Positions 17,940 to 37,817 of a DNA stretch of 64,000 nucleotides are shown here, one piece after another. The notes beneath the pieces were generated by a model. It saw only the letters and a program-made list of their open reading frames with translations. It did not search any database and had not been told where the DNA came from. How positions within the stretch are numbered: the first letter of the stretch is position 1; each line of letters begins with the position of its first letter. The position numbers were made by a program, and so were the translations under genes. Source of the stretch: Streptomyces sp. YIM 121038 (GTDB lineage Bacteria; Actinomycetota; Actinomycetes; Streptomycetales; Streptomycetaceae); NCBI RefSeq assembly GCF_006088715.1, contig NZ_CP030772.1, positions 496,001-560,000 of the forward strand, given 5' to 3'.

Positions 17940-19099
17940 GGCGCCAGCGACCGGGGCGTGGGTGCGCCGTGCTCGCGCATCCGGTGGACGAAGCGGCGGA
18001 CGGTGCGCTTGCTGACGTGGATGCCCTGGGCGGCGAGTTCTGCGTGCAGGATGTGGGCACCGCTGCAGCCCTCGTCCCAGCGCCGGGCGAAGTAGTCGGC
18101 GTGTGCGTCGAGTATCCCGGTGCGGCCTGACGGCCCGTGGACGAGGATCTCCTCGATGGTGGCCGCGCGCATGAATCTGCGGACGGTCTTGGGGTCCAGC
18201 CGCAGCTCTCGCATGATCCCGGTCAGGCCCACACCCCGTTCCATCAGGGCATGCACGGCGGCATGGCGTTCCCGGTTGCGGCGGGTCAGTGGGCCCTCAT
18301 CCTTGTCGGGCAGCACCTCAGCAGTTGCGGAAGGCTCGCGCTCCGGCGGCAGCCAACCGGGGCGGAGCCGCCCGGCCGCCCGCTCGGCCGCGGTGCCGAG
18401 GTTCTGCCACAAGTGGAAGCGGTCAGCACACTGTTGAGCGTGCGGGGCACCTCGTTGGGCCCCGTCGCTGAAGGAGTTGGCCCGGTCCCGGCATATCACC
18501 TCGGCCCCCGGGTGGGCCGTGAGCCAGGCGGCGAACGCATCGCCTGAACAGTCGGCAAGGATGTCGATGACCCGGTGGGTCTCGACATCGACCAGCACCG
18601 TTCCGTAGCGGCGGGACCGTTTGAGGGCGAACTCGTCGACCCCCAGGATCCGCGGACACTCCACCACCGGTTCCGGTAGTGCGAGCACGATGGACAGCAG
18701 CGTCACCCGGCTGATCACCACGTTCAGCACCGTCAGCAGACGAGCCCCTGCACTGCCGGCCAGCGCCAGACCCACGGCCCGCAGCATCTCCAGCAGCAGC
18801 GGGGTATAGCGGCCGTAGCGGATGGTCAGCCCCTCCACCTGCTCGGCGAACGTACGCCGCGGGCACCCATCGACATCGCAGAACAACCGCCGCACGCTCA
18901 GCTCGATCACCACGGGTCTGCCGCCGACCGCCGCGTCCGCCAAACGCCGCTGGTACCGGCTGTGCACCCGGCGCGAAGCCGTCCGGCAATCCGGACATGG
19001 CAAAACGACCTCATCGCGGGTACGCGCCGTGATGCGCAACACCCCGCTCTCCACAAGCATTTGCTCCACCAGCACCTTCTCAAGGTGCGGGAACACCAT
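17940..19099 (-). pseudogene. ISL3-family transposase 1, C-terminus removed by IS630-b
   Basis: ATG 19099 opens MVFPHLEKVLVEQMLVESG. The N-terminal zinc finger is visible (CPDC, then CDVDGCPRRTF). Catalytic core: ILGVDEFALKRSRRYGTVLV (Asp) and EVICRDRANSF (Asp), HLWQNLG, and the second helix-turn-helix GIMRELRLDPKTVRRFMRA. The frame ends at HGAPTPRSLAP where IS630-b begins, so the C-terminal catalytic Glu region is lost. The 5' end of the element (GGGTCTCGCAAG reversed, ending 19180) is present; the other end is missing. Confidence 0.85.
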
Positions 19100-19180
19100 C
19101 CCGAGTACGTCCGCACACAGTACGGACGATGGCACCACCGTGACGGGCTGTCACCTCGTCACGAAAATCTTGCGAGACCC

Positions 19181-20450
19181 TAACTGCTCCTCCTCGTTGG
19201 CCGTGAGAGTGCCGCGCGGCCGCATGATCCATGACGTGATCTTGTGCGGGCTGGGGATGGTGCCGCGGGCCGGTTCCACGGTCCCGGTCCGCAGTCCCTT
19301 CAGGTAGTGGCGCACTGGCGTTGCTGTGCCCTGGTAGCCGCGTTGCCGGATCTCGTGAAGGAGCTGGGTGCCGGCTGGTGCAGCCCTCGGTGAACCGTTC
19401 GGTCAGGTAGCCGGTGAACGGCTCCAGCACTCCTTTGGGGCGGCCGTGGCGGGCGGAGGCCAGCAGCAGTCTGAGGTCGGTGTCACGGAACCGGCGGACC
19501 GTCTTGCGGTCCAGGTGCAGACGTCGGGAGATCGCTGAGAGCGAGTACCCGGCGTCCAGAAGGCGGTGGATATCCGCGTACCGGTCGCGGGTCCGGACTG
19601 CGATCTTCGGCGGGGGCAGGACGGGTGCCGGCAGTGGTATCACCACCGGCCGGGTCACCGATTCCTGTTCGGCCTCGGTGTGTTTGCGCAGGCAGGGACG
19701 GTGTTGATGGCATGTCTTCTCGACCGCGGAAGAGAGGTTGTGGAGCAGGTGCCAGCGATCCGCGATCTCCTGGGCATCTGGTGCGGCCTCGCGGATAGCA
19801 CTGCTGTAGGCGCTGGCCCGGTCCCGGCAGATGATCTCGGCACCAGGGTGCTCGCGCAGCCAGCTGCTGAAAGTGGCCGCGTCCCGGTCCGGGAGCACGT
19901 CCACCACCCGATGTGCTTCCACGTCGACCAGCACCGTGCCATAGCGCCACCTGCGGCGGAAGGCGAACTCGTCCACGCCCAGTACACGCGGGGCTCGCGC
20001 GGGCACCGCGGGCGCCTGCAGCAGCCCCAGCAACTGGGTGCGGCCAGCCGTCACCTGCAGTCGGCGGCACATGCGTTCACCAGGCCGCCCGCCCATTCCC
20101 GCCGCGATGGCCCGCAGCCACTTGCGCAGCCCCGCAGTCGCACGGCGATACCGTTCACTCAGATCCGGGACCTGCTCCACGAACGTGCGCCGCCGGCAGG
20201 CGGCCGACTCACAGAAGAACCGGCGCACCTTCAGGTGGACAACCAGCGGCCGTCCCACCAACGGCCGTTCGGCCAGGCGCCGTACATAGCGGGAGTGCCC
20301 GCGCATTCCCCGCCGCCCGCACGACGGACAGAGCGGCGGACGCCCGCAGGCGAGCGCCTCCACCGCGACCACCTCCGCGGCGACGCGCATCGACACGATG
20401 CGCACATTGATCCCGGGAAACAGCACGCCTTCAACCGCCACGGCCCCCAT
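19181..20450 (-). pseudogene. ISL3-family transposase 2, frameshifted and truncated
   Basis: ATG 20450 begins MGAVAVEGVLFPGINVRI. Zinc-finger cysteines (CPSCGRRGM, CESAACRRRTF), VLGVDEFAFRRRWRYGTVLV (Asp), EIICRDRASAYS (Asp) and HLDRKTVRRFRD are all recognisable. Near 19385 the frame changes; the continuation (GTQLLHEIRQRGYQGTA, then WIMRPRGTLTANEEEQL) is in another frame and stops abruptly at 19181, where the end of ISL3 copy 1 starts. So copy 1 inserted into, or recombined with, copy 2. Confidence 0.82.
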
Positions 20451-20624
20451 GGCCAAGACATCCCCGCAAGAAGCGTTCCCGCACTCACATGCTGACGCGG
20501 GGATTCACGCAATCACGGCCAGATCCCATTACATGACGCACAAACCACCTGAGACGGGGAAAATCATGACCGCCCACACGGGGATACGAACAGAGCGCCT
20601 CGTGGCGCACAAGGCGCGCTCGAC

Positions 20625-20946
20625 CACCCAGCGGGTCTTGCCGAGGCCGGAGCCGTGCGCAACGCCGCGGCGGGCGGTCTTCGGGGTGATGCCGCGGGCC
20701 CGCAGGGGGCGGCGGTAGCAGTCGTAGCCGCGGTCGGCGAACAAGCGGGCCGGCCGGTGGCGCGGGCGCCCGCGCACCCCGCGGATGCGGGGGATCGCGT
20801 CCAGCAGTGGCATCAGCTGGGTGACGTCGTGGCGGTTCACGCCGGTCAGCGACATGGCCGGCGGGGTGCCGTGCCGGTCGACGATCAGGTGATGTTTGCT
20901 GCCCGGCCGGGCCCGGCGGACCGGCGAAGGTCCGGTGTGCGCCCCC
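20625..20946 (-). pseudogene. IS5-family transposase a, distal part
   Basis: The complement encodes GSKHHLIVDRHGTPPAMSLT, RLFADRGYDCYRRPLRARG and LGKTRWVVERA, the second half of the DDE core of an IS5-family transposase, with Asp in FADRGYD and the Glu in WVVERA. It is cut upstream at 20947 by IS110 copy 1; its N-terminal half is at 22677-23017. It is also cut at about 20625 on its C-terminal side, so the element lost its left end. Confidence 0.8.
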
Positions 20947-20948
20947 CT

Positions 20949-21372
20949 AATCCAGTGCGTAAGCAGATAGCCCGGGCCCGTGCAACGACCCGGGGCGACT
21001 GCTCGCGCAGACAGCGAATGCCTGGGTCCCCCCTGGCCGTCAAGGCCTCCTCAAAGAGCGGCATCGCTGTCCGTTGCGGGGCTCGCGGTGCTGACGCGGG
21101 GCGCCGGGCTGATGCCTCCGTTTCTCCCGGCCCTTGAGGCCTCTGTCAAGAGCGGCGCAGCCCGGCGCCTCCGTGATCACCGCGAAACTCGCGGCGACTG
21201 CTCGAACGTTGATCGTCACGGCGCGAGCCCGCTCCAGAGCCGACCTCTTGTTCATCCGCGAGCCCGCGAACTCTGCAGAAAGATCGAGCCTCTGGAGTGC
21301 GCTGGTGTCGCGAACGGCTACTGAGATGGCGGACCAACGAGTCCTTGGATTAGGGCGCCGCGTGACCCGCAT
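20949..21372 (+). ncRNA. Putative bridge RNA region of IS110 copy 1
   Basis: About 420 bp upstream of the transposase without a convincing gene. Two guide pairs are visible. Target type: CCCCCCT (21028-21034) equals the left target plus core (20942-20948), and CTCAAAG (21050-21056) is the reverse complement of the core plus right target (22675-22681). Donor type: CTGAGATG (21321-21328) equals the right end of the element, and GGATTAG (21347-21353) is the reverse complement of core plus left end (CTAATCC). The order target loop then donor loop, 5' to the transposase, is that of the IS621-type bridge RNA. Exact RNA ends are not determined. Confidence 0.72.
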
Positions 21373-21414
21373 GTGCTCGTGACCTGCGTAAACGAACGGA
21401 TCGGGGAGGATCGC

Positions 21415-22653
21415 TTGACCGTGTTCTGCGGCATCGACTGGGCGGAGCACCACCACGACGTCGCCCTCGTCGACGAAGCTGGCACTCTGCTCGCCAAGGC
21501 CCGTATCACCGACGACGCCGCCGGCTACCACCAGCTCCTAGCGGTCCTGGCCGAGCACGGTGACAGCCCAGAAGACCCGATACCGGTGGCCATCGAGACC
21601 AGCCACGGCCTCCTGGTCGCGAGCCTGCGCACTGGTAGTCGTCGGGTCTTCGCGATCAACCCGCTCGCCGCTGCCCGCTACCGCGACCGCCACGGCGTCA
21701 GCCGCAAGAAGTCCGACCCCGGCGACGCCCTGGTCCTGGCGAACATCCTGCGCACCGACATGCACGCCCACCGGCCCCTGCCGGCCGACTCCGAACTCGC
21801 CCAGGCCATCACAGTCCTGGCCCGAGCCCAGCAGGACGCCGTCTGGACTCGGCAGCAGGTCGCCAACCAGGCCCGCTCGCTCCTACGCGAGTACTACCCC
21901 GCTGCTCTGCTGGCTTTCCAGGGGAAACAAGGCAATCTGACCAGGGCTGATGCCCGTGTCATCCTCACTTTGGCCCCGACCCCGGCCAAAGCCGCGAAGC
22001 TCACCCTCACCCAGTTGCGGGCCGCCCTCAAACAGTGGCCGCCTCCGCGCTGCGACGCAGAAGCCGAACGGCTGCGGGCTGTCTTCCGCGCCGAGTACGC
22101 CCACCAGCTGCCCGGCGTCGAGGACGCCTTCGGTCACCAGCTCCTAGCCCTGCTCAAGCAGCTGGACGCCGCCTGCGAGGCCGCTGACGACCTCGCGGAG
22201 GCGGCCACATCCGCCTTTCACCAGCACACCGACAGCGAAATCCTGCTCAGCTTCCCGGGCCTTGGGCCCATGCTCGGCGCCCGCGTGCTCGCAGAGCTGG
22301 GCGACGACCGGGCACGGTTCGCCGACGCCCGGGCGCTGAAGTCGTACGCCGGATCCGCGCCGATCACCCGGGCCTCCGGCAAGAAGCGGTTCGTCGGCCG
22401 CCGCTTCGTCAAGAACAATCGCCTCATCAACGCCGGCTTCCTCTGGGCCTTCGCCGCCCTCACCGCCTCACCAGAAGCGAACGCGCACTACCGACGCAGA
22501 CGCGAACACGGAGACTGGCATGCCGCCGCCCAACACAACTTGCTGAACCGCTTCCTCGGCCAGCTCCACTACTGCCTCAAGACCCGGCAGCATTTTGACG
22601 AACAGGCGGCCTTCGCACCGCTCCTGTCACCTCCGACCGACCAGGCGGCTTGA
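21415..22653 (+). CDS. IS110-family transposase (DEDD recombinase), copy 1
   Basis: Likely start TTG 21415 (or GTG 21421) behind GGGGAGGA 21403-21410. The RuvC-like DEDD domain shows FCGIDWAEHHHDVALVD (Asp), VAIETSHGL (Glu) and KKSDPGDALVLAN (two Asp). The C-terminal Tnp_20 domain has LSFPGLGPMLGARVLAELGD and LKSYAGSAPITRASGKK with the nucleophilic Ser candidate. About 412 residues. It differs from copy 2 at KQWPPPRCDAE (copy 2: KRSGRLRGCDAE), the result of two nearby deletions (2 nt and 1 nt) that restore the frame. Confidence 0.9.
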   Translation: MTVFCGIDWAEHHHDVALVDEAGTLLAKARITDDAAGYHQLLAVLAEHGDSPEDPIPVAIETSHGLLVASLRTGSRRVFAINPLAAARYRDRHGVSRKKSDPGDALVLANILRTDMHAHRPLPADSELAQAITVLARAQQDAVWTRQQVANQARSLLREYYPAALLAFQGKQGNLTRADARVILTLAPTPAKAAKLTLTQLRAALKQWPPPRCDAEAERLRAVFRAEYAHQLPGVEDAFGHQLLALLKQLDAACEAADDLAEAATSAFHQHTDSEILLSFPGLGPMLGARVLAELGDDRARFADARALKSYAGSAPITRASGKKRFVGRRFVKNNRLINAGFLWAFAALTASPEANAHYRRRREHGDWHAAAQHNLLNRFLGQLHYCLKTRQHFDEQAAFAPLLSPPTDQAA

Positions 22654-22676
22654 CTTCCTGGCCCCCTGAGATGTCT

Positions 22677-23017
22677 TTGAGAGCCCGGACATGCGAGCCA
22701 TCGATCGAGCAGTCATCCATGTCGGGCAGGTCGGCCCGGCGAAGCTCGACCAGGAGGACTTCGTGGAGGCGCGGCCGGACTCCGGCCTCGGTCCAGTCCC
22801 GTAGGCGCTGCCAGCAGGTCACCCCGCTGCAGCCGATCCGCTCGGCAGGCACGTCCGACCAGGTCACGCCCTTGCGCAGCACATACACGATGCCGACCAG
22901 GGCGACGCGGCCCTCCACAGGCTTCCGGCCGGGGAACCGGTGGCGACGCGGCGGCCGGGCCGGGAGCAACGGGGCTATCCGCTCCCACAGGTCATCGGGC
23001 ACAAGATCGTCAGCCAT
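22677..23017 (-). pseudogene. IS5-family transposase a, proximal part
   Basis: ATG 23017: MADDLVPDDLWERIAPLLPA, the IS5-type N-terminal DUF4096-like region (GIVYVLRKGVTWSDVPAE, GVTCWQRLRDWTEAGV) and the first catalytic Asp in CSIDGSHVRALK, where IS110 copy 1 interrupts it. The right terminal repeat (CTGATCGTTTCAGAATGAG reversed) ends at 23086. Confidence 0.85.
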
Positions 23018-23086
23018 CCGGCAGACCCTGCCGCACGGCCCCCTCAACTCCCAGCCGCCACACCGAACTCATTCTGAAACGATCAG

Positions 23087-23607
23087 TAAGGCAAGTTGGT
23101 CACGAACCTCGCTCGATATGCACGTACCACACCAACGACAGAAACACTGAGAAGCAACGCTTTGATCCTTTATGAGCCCTAACTGCCCCAAGCTGGGGTA
23201 TCGGCCGCCTTCCTCGCCGGGGATGCCCTCCTCCTGGCCACACAGGCCATCTCCGGTGGCGTGCCACGCGCGCCAGGCGCACACTGCACTCGCTCCCACG
23301 ACTCCATAGTGCTTCTAACGCTCCGAGCGCTCTCTGCACCCTGATTGCCGCAATTCGTCCGTGCGAGTGCAATTGTCGATGTACACAAAGCTGTTGCTCC
23401 CCTCAACTGGGCAACAGCGCGGCACCTCCATGACGTTCATGACGGGTGTGAGGTGTCTCCCTCTCTGCAGGAGACCGTCTGCTTAGCCGCCGGTGTCGTG
23501 AATCACCCGGGCGGCGCCGCGTTCCGGCACTCGGGATCGCGGTCTACCAGCCAGGACCTGCGTCCCCTTCTAAGTACTGGCCCTGGCTGGTCGATGCAGG
23601 AGTTGCC
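23087..23607. promoter_or_regulatory. Intergenic region upstream of the PKS operon
   Basis: No convincing gene in 520 bp between the IS5 end and the first PKS start, so this should hold the operon promoter. Two palindromes stand out: CCCCA-AGC-TGGGG at 23186-23198 and GCTGTTGC (23390-23397) with GCAACAGC (23411-23418), the latter perfect over 8 bp with a 13-nt spacer. Either could be an operator for a regulator such as the PAS-LuxR protein at 57496; I cannot match them to a known consensus. AGGAG at 23598-23602 is the ribosome binding site of the PKS gene. Confidence 0.45.
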
Positions 23608-32217
<8,610 letters not shown>

Positions 32218-32263
32218 CCGCCCGATTGCAGCAAGCCCGCTCGTACTCAGAAGCAGGTGCACG

Positions 32264-35200
32264 ATGACCGAGGACGAGAAGACACTCGCCTATCTGAAGC
32301 GGGTGGCGGTGGAGCTGCGGCGTTGCCGCAACCGGGTACAGGAGCTGGAGGAGGGTGCGTATGAGCCCATCGCGGTGATCGGAGCGGGATGCCGCTTCCC
32401 CGGAGGCGTGCGCTCCCCCGAAGACCTGTGGAACCTCGTCCTGACGGAACAGGACGCCATCGGCCCCTTCCCCACCGACCGCCACTGGGACCTGGAACAG
32501 CTCTACGACCCCGACCCGGACCGCGCGGGAACCTGCTACGCCCGCGAAGGCGGCTTCCTCTACGACGCCGCCGGCTTCGACGCCGACTTCTTCCACATCT
32601 CCCCCCGCGAAGCCCTCGCCATGGACCCCCAGCAAAGACACCTCCTCGAAGTCGCCTGGGAAGCCCTCGAACACGCCGGCATCAACCCACACACCCTCCG
32701 CGGCACCCCCACCGCCGTCTACGCGGGATGCGTCCGACAGGAGTACGGCCCGCCGCTGCACCTGGCGTCAGAAGACGTGGCGGGGCACCGGCTGACCGGT
32801 GTTTCCGCGAGTGTGGTGTCGGGGCGGATCGCCTACACGCTCGGCCTCGAAGGCCCCGCGATCAGCATCGACACCGCATGCTCCTCATCCCTGGTCGCCA
32901 CCCACCTCGCCTGCCAAGCACTCCGCCAACACCACACCCCACTCGCCCTCGCCGGCGGCGTCACCATCATGTCAACACCCGGCACCCTCACCGAATTCAG
33001 CCAACAACGAGCCCTCGCACCCGACAGCCGATGCAAACCCTTCGCAGCCGCCGCCAACGGAACCGCACTCGCCGAAGGCGCCGCCCTCCTCGTCCTCGAA
33101 CGCCTCACCGACGCCCAACACAACAACCACCCCATCCTCGCCCTCATCCGAGGAACCGCCATCAACGAAGACGGCGCCAGCAACGGCCTGTCCGCACCCA
33201 ACGGCAACGCACAACAACGCGTCATCCACCAAGCCCTCACCAACGCCCGCCTCACACCCCACGACATCGACGCAATCGAAGCCCACGGCACCGGCACCAC
33301 ACTCGGCGACCCCATCGAAGCCAACGCCCTACTCACCGCATACGGAACCAACCGACCCACCACCCACCCACTCTGGCTCGGATCCATCAAATCCAACATC
33401 GGCCACACCCAAGCAGCCGCCGGAACCGCCGCCACCATCAAAATGATCATGGCCCTACGCAACGCCCAACTCCCCCGCACCCTCCACATCGACCAACCCA
33501 CCCCACACGTCGACTGGACCACCAACACCCTCCGCCTCCTCACCACCACCATCCCCTGGCCCACCACCCCCCACCCCCGACGCGCCGCCATCTCCAGCTT
33601 CGGAATCAGCGGAACCAACGCACACCTCATCCTCGAACAAGCACCCGCCCACGACAGCACCCCGCCGACACCCGTCCACGAAGACCACCCACTGACCTGG
33701 ATACTCTCCGCGCACACCCCGAACACGCTCAAAGACCATGCCGAACGCGTGCGCCTGCACATCGCGGCGCATCCCGATCTGCGCACCGCGGACATCTCCC
33801 ATGCCCTCGCCACCACCCGGGCGACGCTCGACCACCGCGCAGCCGTCGTCGGACGCACACGCGAGGACCTGCTCGAAGGTCTGGCTGCTCTTTCCTCGAG
33901 CCAGCGGCACCGCGGCACCGTGCGAGGAACGCCCAAGGCGGACCGTGCCCTGGTGTTCCTCTTCTCCGGCCAAGGAGCCCAGCGCGTTGGGATGGGTCAG
34001 CAGCTCTACCACACCCACTCCGCATTCAGGAAAGCTCTCGATGTGGTCTTCGAGGCCATGCACCCGCACCTCGAAGACCACCCCCTGCGCGATGTCATGT
34101 TCGCCCCGCCGACTTCACCCGAAGCGGCTCTCGTCCACCGGACCGAATACACCCAGCCAGCTCTGTTCGCCGTGGGGACAGCCCTCTTCCGCATGCTTGA
34201 ACGACAGGGCATCTGCCCCGACCACCTAATCGGGCACTCCATCGGCGAGCTCACGGCTGCCCATGTCTCCGGCGTCCTCGACTTGCCCGACGCCTGCACG
34301 CTCGTCGCCGCCCGCGGCCGGCTGATGCAGTCGCTCCCTTCCGGCGGCGCGATGGTCGCCGTGCATGCCAGCGAGGCGGAGATCCTCCCCTATGTGAGGG
34401 CCCATCCCCGGCATGTCTCCATCGCCGCTGTCAATGCACCCACGTTCATCGTCATCTCCGGCCACGCCGAGACAGTGCGCGAGATCACCGATGAGCTCAG
34501 CCGACGAGGCCGGCGTACCAGCCCACTCCGTGTCAGTCACGCCTTCCACTCCCCATACATCGAGCCTGTCCTCCCAGAGTTCCAGGACGTCGCGGCCCGC
34601 CTGAAGTTCCACCGGCCCGCGATCCCCATCATCTCCACGCTGACCGGGCAACCAGCCTCCCCAGACGACCTCACCACGCCGCGCTACTGGGCCGAACAGG
34701 CGCGCCACGCCGTGCGCTTCTACCAGGCCCTCGACAGCGCCATTCGCGGTAGGCCCACGACGCTCCTGGAAATCGGCCCGGACACCACGCTGGCCACCAT
34801 CGCCCACAGCTGTACGCGCGAGCAGACGCGGCATGACCACACCGTCGTTCCGACGTTGCGCAAGGGCCACGGCGAAGCCGACACGCTAGCCAAGGCGGTC
34901 GCCCAGCTTCATGCCAACGGACACATCGCCGCGCCCCTCCTGCCAGATGCGACGGCCGCCCTGCCCGCTCCGCTGCCCACCTACCCCTTCCAGCACCAGC
35001 GACACTGGCTCACCCCTACGGTCAGCGGCACACCTCGCACCGCCGCACATGCCGTCGGCGCTGAGTACGGAGACCACCCGCTGGTCGGTGCCGTGCTCCC
35101 CCTGCCGAATGACGACGGCTGGGTGCTGAGCGGACGGCTCTCAACAGAGAGTCACCCCTGGCTCGTCGACCACGTCGTACGCGGCGAAAGGCTCTTCCCC

Positions 35201-37816
35201 GCAACGGCGTTCCTTGAACTCGCGCTGCGCGCGGCTCGGGAAGCAGGCTGCGACAGTGTGGAAGACCTTGTGCTTCAAGCACCGTTGCGGCTTCCGAAGC
35301 ACGGTGCTATCCACCTGCGCACGACCGTGAGCGGGGCCGACACGGCAGGGCGCCGTAGCCTCCGCATCTCCTCACGCGCGGAGTTCCCGGAGCCAGCGAG
35401 CGAGTGGGTTCAGCATGCGATCGGAGTGCTCGGCCCGGACGCGGTGCTCTCCGTCACCGAACCCACATCCTGGCCTCCTCCCGAGACCGAGGCCGTGGAA
35501 CGCACCGATCTGCACGACCGGTTCGCGGCTCACGGTGTCGTGTACGGGTCTGCGTTCCATGGCCTCACGGCTGCCTGGAACCGTGGCGACGAGGCATTCA
35601 CCCTCGTGGATGCCCCTGAGGCCATCAGGGCCGAGTGCGGTTCGTTCGGACTTCATCCAGCCCTGCTCGACGCCGCGCTGCATGCCCTGCCGCTCTGTCT
35701 GCCGGACGGCGCCGGGCAGTCGCTGCCCTTCTCCTGGGCCGGAGTGACCCTGCACGAACCAGGGGCTTCGGCTGTCCGCGTACACCTGTCACGCACCGGT
35801 GCACATGAGGTGGCGGTAACGGCCACGGACAGCGCTGGGCGCCCCGTGCTCACCGTGAAGTCGCTGACGATGAAGCCCACTGGACAAGCAGCGCCCGATG
35901 TCTCGTCACTCGAGTCACTGTTCCGGATGGACTGGCCGGAAGTACAGCTCGCCGCCAGGACTCCGGACACCGAGTCCTGGGCCGTGCTGGGCAGCTCCAC
36001 CGACGGGCCACTCGCGAACATCCCGTTCACCCGAATGTATCCCCATCTGACAGCGTTGACCGCCGCGATGGATGATGGTATGTCCACACCCCGCGTCGTG
36101 ATCGCCCCCGTGCACGCCGGACTCGCAGGAGACGTCGGCCTCCCTGTGGCCACCCGGTCCCTTGCACACCGCGTCCTCGCCCTCGTACAGAGCTGGCTCG
36201 TTGACGACCGGTTCACCGACGCCCTGCTGATCGTGGTGACCCACCGGGCCGTCGCCACCCACGCCCGTGAGGACGTCTCCGATCTCGCCGCTTCCGCGGT
36301 ATGGGGGCTGCTGAGCAGTGCACAGAGCGAACATCCTCAGCGTTTCGCACTCCTCGACCTCGATGATCATCCCTCCACGTCGGTCGTTCTCCCCCGCGCA
36401 CTCGACAGCGCTGAACCGCAGCTCGCGGTCCGGGCCGGAGCGCTCCTCGCCCCTGTCCTGAGCCGGGCGGCATCCACCGGGGCCGCTGCCGACAAGCCGC
36501 CGCTGGATGTGGAGGGGACGGTACTCGTCACAGGTGGTACGGGGGCACTCGGGGGGCTGGTCGCACGGCATCTTGTGACACGTCATGGCGTGCGTCACCT
36601 GCTGTTGATGAGCCGACAGGGAGCGAGCGCGCACGGGGCGAAGCAGCTGGAGCGCGAGCTCGCCGCACTCGGGGCCAGGGTGACGCTGGCGGCATGCGAC
36701 GTCGCCGATCACCAGGCACTCCGCGGAGCCCTTGCCGCGATCCCCGCCGAGCGTCCGTTGACGGCCGTCATCCACACGGCGGGAACGCTCGATGACGGTG
36801 TCCTGACAAGCCTGACGCCGGATCGCTGTGACACGGTGCTGCGGGCCAAGGCCGATGGTGCCTGGCACCTGCATGACCTGACACGTCAGCACAACCTCGC
36901 GGCCTTCGTCCTCTTCTCCTCCGCCGCCGGCGTTCTGGGAAACGCCGGTCAGGGCAACTACGCCGCCGCGAACGTCTTCCTCGACGCGCTGGCACACCAC
37001 CGCGCTGCCCAGGGATTGCCAGCCCAGTCGCTCGCCTGGGGATGGTGGCGCGACGCCGGGATGACCGCTCGGCTCAAGGACCAGGGTCTACAGCACGTGG
37101 GCCACCTAGGGCTCGCCCCGATGCCGGCGGAGGAGGCCCTCACGCTGTTCGACGCGGCACTCGGCAGCACGGAACCGTTGTTGGTGCCCGCACGGCTCGA
37201 CTTCCATGCACTACGCACCCGGCCCGACATCTCCGCCACTTTCCCTGTGCTCCGCAACCTGACCTCCGGCAACGCGGAGGGAGAACGAGTCAGCGGCACC
37301 GGCGTGCCCATGATCCTGCATCAGCAGCTCGCCGACCAGGACGAAGTCGGCCGCCAAGCCATCGTGCTCGACCTGGTCCGCAGCCTCACCGCAGCGGCAC
37401 TCGGATACCACAGCGGGACGAGCATCGAGGCAGACACCGGATTCAGCCTCCTTGGCATCGACTCGCTCACGGCAGTCATGCTGCGCAATCGCCTCGCGGC
37501 GGCTACCGGGCTCCAACTGCCCAGCACCTTGATCTTCGACCATCCCACGTCGGCAGCACTGGCCCGTCACCTGACCACTGAGCTCACGCGAACGTCCGTA
37601 GCCCCCATCGGTGCATGGCTGGACAAGCTCGACTCGGCCCTGTCCGCCACGGCACCTGGCGACCCAGCCCGTACGGCAGGCCTCCAGCACGTGCGGGAGC
37701 TCCTGACCAAGTACGGCGACATCGGGGAGCCTGCGAAGGGCAGCGATCTCGCGCAGTCCCTCGAAGCAGCGACCGACAGCGAACTCTTCGACTTCCTCGA
37801 CCAGGAGCTGGGCTGA
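32264..37816 (+). CDS. Type I PKS B: KS-AT-DH-KR-ACP (module 2)
   Basis: 1850 residues from ATG 32264, chosen because the protein then begins with the usual N-terminal docking coiled coil ([20 protein letters not shown]); an upstream start would overlap the previous gene. KS Cys206 (DTACSSSL), AT with GHSIGE Ser659 and HAFH 759-762, the malonyl signature, DH His970 in [10 protein letters not shown] with Asp1136, KR from about 1420 with LDD 1509-1511 (B type) and Tyr1566, ACP Ser1734. It should add a malonyl unit and leave an E double bond. Two stretches of its KS coding sequence are almost identical at DNA level to those of the next gene. Confidence 0.95.
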   Translation: MTEDEKTLAYLKRVAVELRRCRNRVQELEEGAYEPIAVIGAGCRFPGGVRSPEDLWNLVLTEQDAIGPFPTDRHWDLEQLYDPDPDRAGTCYAREGGFLYDAAGFDADFFHISPREALAMDPQQRHLLEVAWEALEHAGINPHTLRGTPTAVYAGCVRQEYGPPLHLASEDVAGHRLTGVSASVVSGRIAYTLGLEGPAISIDTACSSSLVATHLACQALRQHHTPLALAGGVTIMSTPGTLTEFSQQRALAPDSRCKPFAAAANGTALAEGAALLVLERLTDAQHNNHPILALIRGTAINEDGASNGLSAPNGNAQQRVIHQALTNARLTPHDIDAIEAHGTGTTLGDPIEANALLTAYGTNRPTTHPLWLGSIKSNIGHTQAAAGTAATIKMIMALRNAQLPRTLHIDQPTPHVDWTTNTLRLLTTTIPWPTTPHPRRAAISSFGISGTNAHLILEQAPAHDSTPPTPVHEDHPLTWILSAHTPNTLKDHAERVRLHIAAHPDLRTADISHALATTRATLDHRAAVVGRTREDLLEGLAALSSSQRHRGTVRGTPKADRALVFLFSGQGAQRVGMGQQLYHTHSAFRKALDVVFEAMHPHLEDHPLRDVMFAPPTSPEAALVHRTEYTQPALFAVGTALFRMLERQGICPDHLIGHSIGELTAAHVSGVLDLPDACTLVAARGRLMQSLPSGGAMVAVHASEAEILPYVRAHPRHVSIAAVNAPTFIVISGHAETVREITDELSRRGRRTSPLRVSHAFHSPYIEPVLPEFQDVAARLKFHRPAIPIISTLTGQPASPDDLTTPRYWAEQARHAVRFYQALDSAIRGRPTTLLEIGPDTTLATIAHSCTREQTRHDHTVVPTLRKGHGEADTLAKAVAQLHANGHIAAPLLPDATAALPAPLPTYPFQHQRHWLTPTVSGTPRTAAHAVGAEYGDHPLVGAVLPLPNDDGWVLSGRLSTESHPWLVDHVVRGERLFPATAFLELALRAAREAGCDSVEDLVLQAPLRLPKHGAIHLRTTVSGADTAGRRSLRISSRAEFPEPASEWVQHAIGVLGPDAVLSVTEPTSWPPPETEAVERTDLHDRFAAHGVVYGSAFHGLTAAWNRGDEAFTLVDAPEAIRAECGSFGLHPALLDAALHALPLCLPDGAGQSLPFSWAGVTLHEPGASAVRVHLSRTGAHEVAVTATDSAGRPVLTVKSLTMKPTGQAAPDVSSLESLFRMDWPEVQLAARTPDTESWAVLGSSTDGPLANIPFTRMYPHLTALTAAMDDGMSTPRVVIAPVHAGLAGDVGLPVATRSLAHRVLALVQSWLVDDRFTDALLIVVTHRAVATHAREDVSDLAASAVWGLLSSAQSEHPQRFALLDLDDHPSTSVVLPRALDSAEPQLAVRAGALLAPVLSRAASTGAAADKPPLDVEGTVLVTGGTGALGGLVARHLVTRHGVRHLLLMSRQGASAHGAKQLERELAALGARVTLAACDVADHQALRGALAAIPAERPLTAVIHTAGTLDDGVLTSLTPDRCDTVLRAKADGAWHLHDLTRQHNLAAFVLFSSAAGVLGNAGQGNYAAANVFLDALAHHRAAQGLPAQSLAWGWWRDAGMTARLKDQGLQHVGHLGLAPMPAEEALTLFDAALGSTEPLLVPARLDFHALRTRPDISATFPVLRNLTSGNAEGERVSGTGVPMILHQQLADQDEVGRQAIVLDLVRSLTAAALGYHSGTSIEADTGFSLLGIDSLTAVMLRNRLAAATGLQLPSTLIFDHPTSAALARHLTTELTRTSVAPIGAWLDKLDSALSATAPGDPARTAGLQHVRELLTKYGDIGEPAKGSDLAQSLEAATDSELFDFLDQELG
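32288..32727 (+). repeat. KS direct repeat block 1, first copy (partner 37869-38308)
   Basis: 440 bp repeated at a constant offset of 5581 bp in the next PKS gene; I find one mismatch (32384 C versus 37965 T). Covers the docking coil and the start of the KS. Confidence 0.9.
32805..33693 (+). repeat. KS direct repeat block 2, first copy (partner 38386-39274)
   Basis: 889 bp repeated at the same 5581-bp offset with no difference found by eye. It covers the KS active site to the end of the KS. Codon use inside the block is extremely C-ending, unlike the flanking AT, DH and KR sequence. The 77 bp between blocks 1 and 2 differ strongly between the two genes. Confidence 0.9.
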
Positions 37817-37817
37817 G

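Larger units (their letters stand above)
20947..22676 (+). mobile_element. IS110-family element, copy 1
   Basis: Boundaries come from comparison with copy 2 and with the interrupted IS5 gene. A CT dinucleotide (20947-20948 and 22675-22676) is present at both edges as the shared core; there are no terminal inverted repeats, as usual for IS110. Left end AATCCAGTGCG, right end CCCTGAGATGT. Removing it restores the IS5 reading GSHVRALK-GGAHTGPS. Length between cores is about 1.73 kb. Contains a 5' non-coding region and one transposase. Confidence 0.88.
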
